DNA from: Oscillospiraceae bacterium
Lineage (GTDB): Bacteria; Bacillota; Clostridia; Oscillospirales; Oscillospiraceae
Direction: 5' to 3'
Length of the DNA: 8,345 nucleotides
Assembly (NCBI GenBank): GCA_031255955.1
Contig: JAIRRO010000146.1
Span: 1-8,345, forward strand
Part shown: positions 1 through 5,593 of the stretch, piece by piece
Position numbering within the stretch: the stretch's first letter is position 1
How the letters are laid out: the number at the start of each line of letters is the position of its first letter
Notes under the pieces: generated by a model
What the model was told of the DNA's origin: nothing
Database searches by the model: none
The model's input: only the letters and a program-made list of their open reading frames with translations
Program-made: the position numbers and the translations under genes

Positions 1-170
1 TAATTTGCAAAGTTCATAGGTGGAAATAGCCTGTTCGCCGCTGTGAACAGACCTGACAGCTCCAGCTGCGCCTGATCCGAAATTTCGTATTTGTCCTCTA
101 TTTTTTCGATTTGAAAAATTTCAAAAAATTTTTTAAGGGCGGGGGGTTGAGTCCCATCCCGCAAACCCAT
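1..170 (-). CDS. Possible 5' part of a divergent gene running off the left edge (uncertain)
   Basis: On the minus strand a frame is open from an ATG at 170 to position 1 and continues past the edge. It reads MGLRDGTQPPALKKFFEIFQ, then a segment containing IEKIEDKYEISDQAQLELSG and ending LFPPMNFAN. The first stop upstream in this frame is at 233-231. The portion between about 110 and 1 has codons like those of the neighbouring genes (CTG, GAG, GCG), and all three plus-strand frames are closed by stops within the first 30 bases, so a minus-strand gene is the better reading. No family was recognised. No clear Shine-Dalgarno precedes the ATG at 170, and the 170-120 part has an odd A/T-tract and proline-rich composition, so the true start may be elsewhere or the stretch may be a repeat remnant. 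Only about 56 codons are visible. Confidence 0.3.
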   Translation of the reverse strand, partial: MGLRDGTQPPALKKFFEIFQIEKIEDKYEISDQAQLELSGLFTAANRLFPPMNFAN

Positions 171-263
171 TGCAACGCAACAACAATTCAACCCCTCCGC
201 ACCCCGTGCCGGGCGGGTGTTCGATTTTTTTCATCCTTTGTCGCCTTTTTTCGGCAAAACTCG
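171..263. other. Intergenic stretch, no supported gene
   Basis: This is the gap between the possible minus-strand start and the promoter of the tad operon. It contains pyrimidine-rich runs on the plus strand (221-256) and no supported gene. A 33-codon minus-strand frame (234-133, beginning MKKIEHPPG) runs through it, but its AGG touches the ATG with no spacing and it matches nothing recognised. Confidence 0.4.
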
Positions 264-292
264 TTGACAACGCCTTCGGTCGGGTATAATAT
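264..292 (+). promoter_or_regulatory. SigA/sigma70-type promoter of the tad operon
   Basis: A perfect -35 box TTGACA lies at 264-269. A perfect -10 box TATAAT lies at 285-290, giving a 15-base spacer. The overlapping hexamer TAATAT at 287-292 gives the optimal 17-base spacer, so either may be used. Transcription would start near 297-300, leaving an untranslated leader of about 120 bases before the tadZ ATG at 418. No other promoter this clear was seen between the genes downstream, which fits one operon read from here. Confidence 0.75.
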
Positions 293-368
293 ACGAACAA
301 GGTTCAAGCGGGTTTCGGTTGGCGCAAAAATCGTGGCGGAAGCCGCAATCGGAATTGTAACCGAAATG

Positions 369-393
369 ACAATCAATTGTGGTAATCAATTGT
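369..393. repeat. Short direct repeat with palindromic cores in the leader
   Basis: The ten-base word AATCAATTGT occurs at 371-380 and again at 384-393, a 13-base period. Each copy contains the palindrome CAATTG, and the first copy extends to ACAAT-CA-ATTGT at 369-380, a perfect 5-bp inverted repeat. It sits about 75 bases downstream of the expected transcription start and just ahead of the tadZ ribosome-binding site. It could be an operator or a small RNA structure; function is inferred only from position and symmetry. Confidence 0.4.
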
Positions 394-417
394 TTTATGA
401 AGGGTGGGGTCGCGTAA

Positions 418-1479
418 ATGAAAATCAAACTGGCTCTGCTGGACAGGGACGGGAGCTATCTGGGCAGGCTCACCTCCGCCTTTACGGACAGATATTCGGA
501 CAGGCTGGAGCTGTATGCGTTCACGGACGCCGCGGCGGCGATAGCGGCGCTGGCTATTTCGCGCATCAATGTTTTCCTCGCGACCGATACATTTGATATA
601 GACACAGATGTCCTGCCGTCATACTGCGGCTTTGCCTATCTTGTGGAGTCGCCGGATATTGAGTCATACAAGGCAAGCCCCGCCATCTGCAAATTTCAAA
701 AGGTGGATTCGATTTTCAGGGCTGTGCTGGGGCTGTATTCCGAGACTGTTTCAGAGGCAATCGGTATCAGGACGGATTCCGGCGCGAATGTGCGGGTCAT
801 CGTTTTTTCCTCCCCTGCGGGTGGCGTCGGGGTGTCGTCCTCCGCCGCCGCGTGCGCGCGGAGCTTCGCTGCTAACGGCAAGAATGTGCTGTATTTGAAT
901 CTTGAGGGGTTCGGCGGCGCGGCGCCGTTCTTTTCCGGCGAGGGGCAGGCGGATTTCGGCGATGTGATTTTCGCCCTGAAAAGCAGGAAAGCCAATCTGT
1001 CGTTAAAGCTGGAGGGCGGCGTGCGGCGCGACGCCTCGGGCGTGTATTTCTATGCGCCGCCGAAAACCGCGCTGGATATGACGGAGCTGGGCGCGGAGGA
1101 GCTTGGTCGGCTGATATCAGAGTTGCGGCTCGCCGGTACATATGAGACAGTCATCGTCGATATGGATTTTTCGTTTAGCAGCGCGGCGATGGAGGTTATA
1201 CGGCAAGCCTCTGAGATTGTGCTGGTGTCCGACGGCTCGGGACTCGCCAATTACAAGCTGACGCGGGCATACAAGGCAATGGAGCTAATGGAGCGCGACA
1301 AGGGCGATACCCTGCTGCCGCGCTTGGCGCTCTTTTACAATAAATTCAGCAACAAGACGGGACAGATGCTGGAGGACGGCATCAGGACGATAGGCGGCGC
1401 GCCGAAATATGAGCGCGCGGAGACGCATCAGGTCGTCGAGCGGCTGACAGGGCTGGGCGTATTTCAAAAAATGCACTGA
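418..1479 (+). CDS. tadZ: TadZ/CpaE-like pilus localisation protein (receiver-like plus ParA/MinD-like domains)
   Basis: 353 residues. In this family TadZ/CpaE acts at the cytoplasmic face of the membrane to position the Tad machine. Residues 1 to about 105 look like a receiver-type fold: a strand ending in D9/D11, a strand ending at D57, and a late lysine (K92 or K95). Residues about 124-345 look like a ParA/MinD-type ATPase: strand VRVIVFSSP, then a P-loop region SSPAGGVGVSSS at 131-142, a second strand VLYLNLEGF where relatives have the switch I region, and a Walker B-like strand TVIVDMDF near 240-247. The P-loop is deviant: the signature lysine is A134 and the GK[ST] lysine is V139. The ATG at 418 follows a G-rich Shine-Dalgarno (GGGTGGGG, 402-409) at good spacing. 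First gene after the promoter, 48 bases ahead of tadA. Assignment rests on fold-like pattern plus position before tadA. Confidence 0.85.
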   Translation: MKIKLALLDRDGSYLGRLTSAFTDRYSDRLELYAFTDAAAAIAALAISRINVFLATDTFDIDTDVLPSYCGFAYLVESPDIESYKASPAICKFQKVDSIFRAVLGLYSETVSEAIGIRTDSGANVRVIVFSSPAGGVGVSSSAAACARSFAANGKNVLYLNLEGFGGAAPFFSGEGQADFGDVIFALKSRKANLSLKLEGGVRRDASGVYFYAPPKTALDMTELGAEELGRLISELRLAGTYETVIVDMDFSFSSAAMEVIRQASEIVLVSDGSGLANYKLTRAYKAMELMERDKGDTLLPRLALFYNKFSNKTGQMLEDGIRTIGGAPKYERAETHQVVERLTGLGVFQKMH

Positions 1480-1481
1480 AC

Positions 1482-1499
1482 CCCGCGGAAACGCGCGGG
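1482..1499 (+). other. Small GC hairpin between tadZ and tadA
   Basis: CCCGCG (1482-1487) can pair with CGCGGG (1494-1499) around a six-base loop GAAACG. It lies just after the tadZ stop and upstream of the tadA ribosome-binding site. There is no following T-run, so it is not an intrinsic terminator. It may be incidental in GC-rich sequence or may protect or partition the message. Confidence 0.3.
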
Positions 1500-1527
1500 C
1501 GCGGACAGCGGAGAGAGGTGAAAGGGT

Positions 1528-2766
1528 ATGCTGCCCGAAAGGGAAAGCGAGATTATTTCCGACGTAAAGAAATACATTTCCGATAATTTGCCGCTGGGTA
1601 CAATCAGCGACGAGGAGCTTGAGGAACGGACAGAGGAGCTGGTGCGCCGCCACATCGGCGGGGAATACTGCCCCATCGAAACCATCGTGTCTATGGTCGG
1701 GCAGATATACAGCTCCATACGCGGCTTCGGGCTGCTGGACGGCATACTTTCAGACGACGCCATTACAGAGGTTATGATAAACGGGCACGAAAACGTGTTC
1801 GTTGAAAAGGACGGCAAGCTGGTGCGCTTAGAGCGTCAATTCGAAAGCCAAAGGCGGCTGGAGGACGTCATTCAGCGCATCGTCGGTCTTGCGGGGCGCG
1901 AGGTGAATCAGGCAAGCCCCATCGTCGATACGCGCCTGCCGGATGGCTCACGCGTCAATGTTGTGCTGCCGCCCATCGCGCTCGGCGGTCCGACGATGAC
2001 GATACGTAAATTCTCCAAAACGCCGATGACCATCGAAAAGCTCATAGAATACGGCTCCATCACAAAGGAAATCGCCGCGAAGCTGGAGCTTTTGGTGCGG
2101 GCAAAATACAACATTTTTATCAGCGGCGGCACAGGCTCCGGCAAAACAACATTTCTGAACGCGCTGTCGAATTACATCCCCAAGACAGAGCGCGTTATCA
2201 CGATAGAGGACTCCGCGGAGCTGCAAATAAAGGGCATCGACAACCTTGTCAGCCTTGAAACGCGAAACGCCAACTCCGCCGGCGCGGGGCAAATCACGAT
2301 ACGCGATTTAATACGCTCATCCCTGCGTATGCGCCCGGAGCGCATCGTGGTGGGCGAGGTGCGCGGCGGCGAGGCGCTGGATATGCTGCAGGCGATGAAT
2401 ACGGGACACGACGGCTCACTCTCCACCGGTCACGCAAACTCCACGCACGATATGCTCAGCCGCCTTGAAACCATGGTGCTGCAGGGCGCCGCCGGGCTGC
2501 CGTTGGACGCCATCCGGCGGCAGATAGCCTCCGCGGTGGACGTCATCATTCACCTCTCGCGGCTGCGCGACCACTCCAGAAGAACGATGGAAATAACGGA
2601 GATTTTGGGCTATGAGCAGGGCGAAATTAAGCTGAATCCGCTGTATGTGTTCGAGGAGGACGAATCCTCCACATTAGAGCGCGTCTCCGGCGCGCTGCTT
2701 CGCACCGCCAACCCGATGCAGGGCGTGCAAAAGCTGCAGCTGGCGGGCATTCGGGACGGGATATAG
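1528..2766 (+). CDS. tadA: TadA/CpaF secretion ATPase of the Tad pilus
   Basis: 412 residues, VirB11/GspE-like. ATP hydrolysis by the hexamer powers pilin extrusion through the TadB/TadC platform from the cytoplasmic face. All family landmarks are visible. An N-terminal domain contains GLLDGILSDDAITEVMINGH (68-87), characteristic of CpaF. The Walker A motif GGTGSGKTT is at 200-208 with K206. The Asp box VITIEDSAELQ is at about 223-233. The Walker B region RIVVGEVRGGE is at 272-282 with E277, and the His box TGHDGSLSTGHANS is at 292-305. No catalytic residue is missing and the length is in the usual range, slightly short because the N-terminal extension is brief. The ATG at 1528 follows AGGTG at 1516-1520 with 7-base spacing. 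The last codons lie in a tandem repeat shared with the tadB start. Confidence 0.97.
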   Translation: MLPERESEIISDVKKYISDNLPLGTISDEELEERTEELVRRHIGGEYCPIETIVSMVGQIYSSIRGFGLLDGILSDDAITEVMINGHENVFVEKDGKLVRLERQFESQRRLEDVIQRIVGLAGREVNQASPIVDTRLPDGSRVNVVLPPIALGGPTMTIRKFSKTPMTIEKLIEYGSITKEIAAKLELLVRAKYNIFISGGTGSGKTTFLNALSNYIPKTERVITIEDSAELQIKGIDNLVSLETRNANSAGAGQITIRDLIRSSLRMRPERIVVGEVRGGEALDMLQAMNTGHDGSLSTGHANSTHDMLSRLETMVLQGAAGLPLDAIRRQIASAVDVIIHLSRLRDHSRRTMEITEILGYEQGEIKLNPLYVFEEDESSTLERVSGALLRTANPMQGVQKLQLAGIRDGI

Positions 2767-2788
2767 CGATGGGCGGGATATAGCGATG
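2757..2788 (+). repeat. 17-bp tandem duplication across the tadA stop / tadB start
   Basis: The 15-base word CGGGATATAGCGATG occurs at 2757-2771 and again at 2774-2788, a 17-base period. The first copy supplies the tadA stop (TAG 2764-2766) and an ATG at 2769. The second supplies another TAG (2781-2783) and the tadB ATG (2786-2788). Between them is a four-codon frame, Met-Gly-Gly-Ile-stop (2769-2783), which ends two bases before the tadB start. G-rich Shine-Dalgarno-like sequence stands at the same distance before each ATG (GGACGGG and GGGCGGG). Confidence 0.85.
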
Positions 2789-3649
2789 AAATTATTTACG
2801 AAGGGACCGAAGCCGGAGCGCGAGCCGGAGTATTACCGCTCGGCAGCCAATGTCCGCGCGCTCAATTACAGGGTGTATTATATGAAGCCGATAGAAAAGG
2901 CGGCGTATTTCCTGCTCGGCTTCGCCGTCGGCGCGGCTGTGGGGTATCTGTTTTACGGCGGCATCGGCAAGGATGAATTCGGCAACGCGACAGCCGTCAC
3001 ATATACGCTGAACACGTTGATTTCCGGCACTGTGGGGCTGATCGCGGGGATAAAATTTCTGCCGATGAGAACGCGGCAGATCATCGCCAAGCGGAAGCGG
3101 CGGCTGGCGCTGCAATTCCGCGATATGCTGGAGGCGCTGAACACCTCTCTCGGCGCGGGGAAAAACGTCCCCGATTCCTTCGCCGCCGTGGCGGAGGACC
3201 TGAAGGTGCAGTACGAGGAGGACGCGCACATATTAAACGAGCTGCGCATTATTCTCTCCGGCATCGCGAACAACGCCGATATTGAAGAGCTGCTCGGAGA
3301 CTTCGGTCAGCGCAGCGGCATAGATGACATCGCAAGCTTTGCCAACGTGTTCCGCGTCTGCTATCGCAAGGGCGGGAATATCAAGGACACGATACGCGGC
3401 GCGCACGAGGTCTTGTCCGACAAGATGGAGATTCGCGAGGATATAGAAACAGTCGTCACCGCGAACAAGACAGAGCAGAGCATTATGGTTGTGATGCCCA
3501 TCGTGCTGGTCGGGATGATTAAGCTGATGAGTCCGGATTTCGCGGCGAATTTCACCACGGTGTCCGGCATTGCCTCCACAACGGTGGCGGCGGCGCTGTT
3601 TTTGACGGCGCATCTCGTCGGGCGCGAGGTTTTGGATATAAAGATTTGA
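2786..3649 (+). CDS. tadB: TadB-like inner-membrane platform protein (type II secretion F family)
   Basis: 287 residues. TadB and TadC form the membrane platform on which the TadA ATPase acts. Visible layout: a charged N-terminus, a first membrane segment at about 38-59 (AAYFLLGFAVGAAVGYLFYG), a second at about 76-93, a basic stretch RKRRLALQFRDMLEALNTSL (103-122) opening the GspF-type domain, and two C-terminal membrane segments at about 232-248 and 257-279. The block FRDMLEALNTSLGAGKNVPDSF and the downstream GIDDIASFANVFRVCYRKGG (178-197) are typical of the family. The ATG at 2786 follows GGGCGGG (2771-2777) at 8 bases. An earlier ATG at 2769 is closed after four codons. Placed 19 bases after tadA and 16 before tadC, so very likely co-transcribed and coupled. 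Confidence 0.92.
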   Translation: MKLFTKGPKPEREPEYYRSAANVRALNYRVYYMKPIEKAAYFLLGFAVGAAVGYLFYGGIGKDEFGNATAVTYTLNTLISGTVGLIAGIKFLPMRTRQIIAKRKRRLALQFRDMLEALNTSLGAGKNVPDSFAAVAEDLKVQYEEDAHILNELRIILSGIANNADIEELLGDFGQRSGIDDIASFANVFRVCYRKGGNIKDTIRGAHEVLSDKMEIREDIETVVTANKTEQSIMVVMPIVLVGMIKLMSPDFAANFTTVSGIASTTVAAALFLTAHLVGREVLDIKI

Positions 3650-3665
3650 CAGGGGGCGCGCGGAT

Positions 3666-4535
3666 ATGCTTACACCAGCGAATTATATAGTATTCGGCGT
3701 CGGACTTTTTGTGCTGGGCGCGTGGGTGTTCCTATATATCAGGGGCTATCGGCACGCCGCGCTGTTTGAGCCGCTGGCGGAAAAGGAATATCCATTGAAA
3801 GAAGTCTATTTCGTCGGGTACGCCATAACGGAGCTTATTAAATATCCGTACAAATCCAAGGGCGACAGGAAGCTGCGCCGCGAGGTGTCCGTTTTATACG
3901 GCGACCGCTATGCCGATTATTATTTGCGCGTCGTGTACGCCCAAAAGCTCACGATGGCGCTGACCGTTGCCGTGCTGGCGTTCGTGTTCTACGGGCTGGC
4001 GAACGCCGTTTCGATTCTTTTTGTGATATTGGGCTTCGCCGCGCTGGCGTACTATTATTTCGGCGTCACGACGGAAAAGAAAATCTTAAAGCGCTCAGAG
4101 GAAATGCTGCGGGATTTTTCAGAGGTCATATCAAAGCTTGCGTTGCTCACAAACGCCGGAATGATCCTGCGCGAGGCGTGGGAGGAGGTCGCCTACACGG
4201 GCAAAACATCGCTGTATCTTGAGATGCAAAAAACCGTGGACGAGATAAAAAACGGCGAGGCGGAGGTGGACGCGCTGTTCGGGTTCGGCGTCCGCTGCGT
4301 CATTCCGGAGATAAAAAAGTTCACGTCCACGCTGGTGCAGGGCTTGATAAAGGGCAACAGCGAGCTGGCTTTTATGCTGAAGGAGCAAAGCCGCGAGGTG
4401 TGGGCGGCGAAGAAGCAAAATGTCCGTCGGCAGGGCGAAAAAGCAGCCAGCAAGCTGCTTATCCCCATTTCTATAATGTTCATCGGAATACTGATAATGG
4501 TCATCGTGCCTATTTTCGCAAGCATCGGCGCGTGA
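3666..4535 (+). CDS. tadC: TadC-like inner-membrane platform protein (type II secretion F family)
   Basis: 289 residues, the partner of TadB in the pilus platform. Membrane segments are visible at about 8-25 (IVFGVGLFVLGAWVFLYI), 97-131 (probably two passes) and 265-286 (LIPISIMFIGILIMVIVPIF). The cytoplasmic GspF-type domain lies between about 140 and 262 and contains SEEMLRDFSEVISKLALLTN, with GMILREAWEEVA (165-176) and a later FTSTLVQGLIKGNSELAFML (219-238). The ending IMFIGILIMVIVPIF close to the C-terminus is characteristic of TadC. The ATG at 3666 follows AGGGGGCG about 10 bases upstream. The gene lies 16 bases after tadB. TadB and TadC share the fold, so which name belongs to which rests on order and on the C-terminal segment; the order matches the usual tadA-tadB-tadC. 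Confidence 0.9.
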   Translation: MLTPANYIVFGVGLFVLGAWVFLYIRGYRHAALFEPLAEKEYPLKEVYFVGYAITELIKYPYKSKGDRKLRREVSVLYGDRYADYYLRVVYAQKLTMALTVAVLAFVFYGLANAVSILFVILGFAALAYYYFGVTTEKKILKRSEEMLRDFSEVISKLALLTNAGMILREAWEEVAYTGKTSLYLEMQKTVDEIKNGEAEVDALFGFGVRCVIPEIKKFTSTLVQGLIKGNSELAFMLKEQSREVWAAKKQNVRRQGEKAASKLLIPISIMFIGILIMVIVPIFASIGA

Positions 4536-4567
4536 ACCGTTATTTGTATACATTCAGTTATTTGAGG

Positions 4568-4575
4568 AAAGGAGG
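4568..4575 (+). promoter_or_regulatory. Consensus ribosome-binding site of the pilin gene
   Basis: AAAGGAGG, fully complementary to the 16S anti-Shine-Dalgarno, stands 8 bases ahead of the pilin ATG at 4584. It is the strongest Shine-Dalgarno in the window; the others are G-rich but imperfect. This agrees with the pilin being the most abundantly needed product. The stretch before it (4536-4567) is AT-rich and holds GTTATTTG twice (4539-4546 and 4557-4564). Confidence 0.85.
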
Positions 4576-4583
4576 AGGGACGT

Positions 4584-4805
4584 ATGCTAAACGCGATTAA
4601 TATGTTCGCGGCGTTTGTGAAGCCGAAACTGCGGGCGTTTTTCACAAAGGAAAACGGCGAGGTGAATATCGTTGCCATCGTAGTGCTTATCGGTATCGCC
4701 ATCGTGCTGGCAATCCTGTTCCGCAGTCAGATTACGCGTCTGCTTAACACGCTGTTCGGGCAGGTGGAGGAAACGGCGAAGGACGCCATCACCTCGACAG
4801 ACTGA
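4584..4805 (+). CDS. flp: Flp1-like pilin (major subunit candidate)
   Basis: 73 residues: a short positively charged leader (1-22), the turn KENGE (22-26), one long hydrophobic helix (27-46, VNIVAIVVLIGIAIVLAILF), then RSQITRLLNTLFGQVEETAKD. This size and layout is that of the Flp1-like pilins of Gram-positive Tad systems, where the helix packs in the filament core. The expected processing point is near ENG|E (G25). The canonical Gly, then Glu at +5 of the mature protein, is not met: after G25 the +5 residue is V30, and the place that usually holds Glu in the VE-type sequence is N28. The consensus ribosome-binding site, the position after tadC and the hairpin after the stop all fit a highly expressed pilin. 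It could instead be a minor pilin if another flp gene lies outside the window. Confidence 0.85.
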   Translation: MLNAINMFAAFVKPKLRAFFTKENGEVNIVAIVVLIGIAIVLAILFRSQITRLLNTLFGQVEETAKDAITSTD

Positions 4806-4835
4806 CGGCAAAGCGTCAAAACCGCGCAACAAAGA

Positions 4836-4877
4836 GGCGGAGCGCCCGTTTAAACTCAGCATAACCGGCGCTCCGCC
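4836..4877 (+). other. 11-bp GC stem-loop between pilin and tadE
   Basis: GGCGGAGCGCC (4836-4846) pairs perfectly with GGCGCTCCGCC (4867-4877), leaving a 20-base loop that itself contains the 8-base palindrome GTTTAAAC (4848-4855). No T-run follows, so it does not look like an intrinsic terminator. By position, 31 bases after the pilin stop, it could stabilise the pilin message at its 3' end or mark a processing or partial-termination point that lowers expression of tadE and the gene after it. The 103-base gap here (4806-4908) is the longest between genes of the operon and holds nothing else recognisable. Confidence 0.6.
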
Positions 4878-4908
4878 CGACAATCTGATTCGGGGGGCAG
4901 AGCTTGCT

Positions 4909-5592
4909 GTGGAAAATCGGCAAAAAACAATAAAACGCGGCGACGCGGGGCTTGTTATCGTTGAAGCGACGATAGTGTTCCCCGTGATGTTTCTTGTTGT
5001 GTATCTGCTGATTTTTATGGGCAACGCGTATTTTCAAAAATGCAAGGTTGAGGCAATCGTCACAGAGGCGGCGGTGGACGGCGCGGCGTACTGCTCGGAC
5101 CCCATGCTTGCCTATGTGGACGAAAACGGCGAGGTGCCGCCATTTGAGGCAACGCTTAATCAAACACCCGATTACATCGCCCCGTACAGATACTTTTTCG
5201 GTATGCGCGATGTGAAGGATCATATAGAGGACGAGCTGCGGAAAAAGCTCGGCAACGTCAGCACGGGGCTGTTTTCCGGCATGAAGCCGGAGGCGTCCAA
5301 GCTGACCATAAGCTTTGATAATAAATTCGTATACTCCACGTTTTCCGTGGATTTGGAATACAAGGTGCCGGTACCTGTGCGGCTGCTCGGCGCGAAGGAG
5401 CATTTTATACTGCAAGTAAAAACGCGCTCGGAAACGGCGGTTACGGACATTCCGGAGTTTATGCGCAACATCAATATGGTGGAGGACTATCTGGAGCAGA
5501 CGGGTGTGCAAGAGAAGATTGATGAGGGCAAGGCGAAAATTATGAACTCCATCAAGTCCGCCAAGGAAAAATTTTTAGGGGGAAAGTCGTAG
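4909..5592 (+). CDS. tadE: TadE-like pseudopilin
   Basis: 227 residues. TadE-type proteins are minor pseudopilins cleaved by the Tad prepilin peptidase and needed for pilus assembly. The N-terminus is RGDAGLVIVEATIVFPVMFL: G14 followed by LVIVE places Glu19 at +5 of the mature protein, a textbook cleavage site, and residues about 16-38 form the membrane helix ending in MGNAYFQ. The rest (40-227) is an extracytoplasmic domain with two cysteines (C45, C62), the segment VYSTFSVDLEYKVPVPVRLL (141-160) and a charged tail. The start is GTG at 4909, after GGGGGG (4892-4897) at 11 bases. The next in-frame ATG falls inside the membrane helix, so GTG is preferred. The stop (TAG 5590-5592) is one base from the next ATG, implying translational coupling. 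Confidence 0.88.
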   Translation: MENRQKTIKRGDAGLVIVEATIVFPVMFLVVYLLIFMGNAYFQKCKVEAIVTEAAVDGAAYCSDPMLAYVDENGEVPPFEATLNQTPDYIAPYRYFFGMRDVKDHIEDELRKKLGNVSTGLFSGMKPEASKLTISFDNKFVYSTFSVDLEYKVPVPVRLLGAKEHFILQVKTRSETAVTDIPEFMRNINMVEDYLEQTGVQEKIDEGKAKIMNSIKSAKEKFLGGKS

Positions 5593-5593
5593 G

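Noticed and set aside
111..596. A 161-codon plus-strand frame starting before tadZ and overlapping its first 60 codons.
   Set aside because: It begins upstream of the promoter, has no ribosome-binding site, and overlaps the well-supported tadZ frame. Its product matches no family known to me.
4539..4564. Possible internal promoter in the AT-rich stretch before the pilin gene.
   Set aside because: TATACA-like sequence is present but no -35 box at proper spacing was found in the GC-rich end of tadC; the GTTATTTG repeat alone is not enough.
4836..4877. Reading the hairpin as a rho-independent terminator ending the operon after the pilin.
   Set aside because: No T-run follows the stem on the plus strand, and no promoter of its own was seen before tadE, so read-through is more likely.
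4816..5511. A 231-codon minus-strand frame opposite tadE and the intergenic hairpin.
   Set aside because: His- and Arg-rich composition without motifs; it is the complement of tadE, which has a clear prepilin site and membrane helix.
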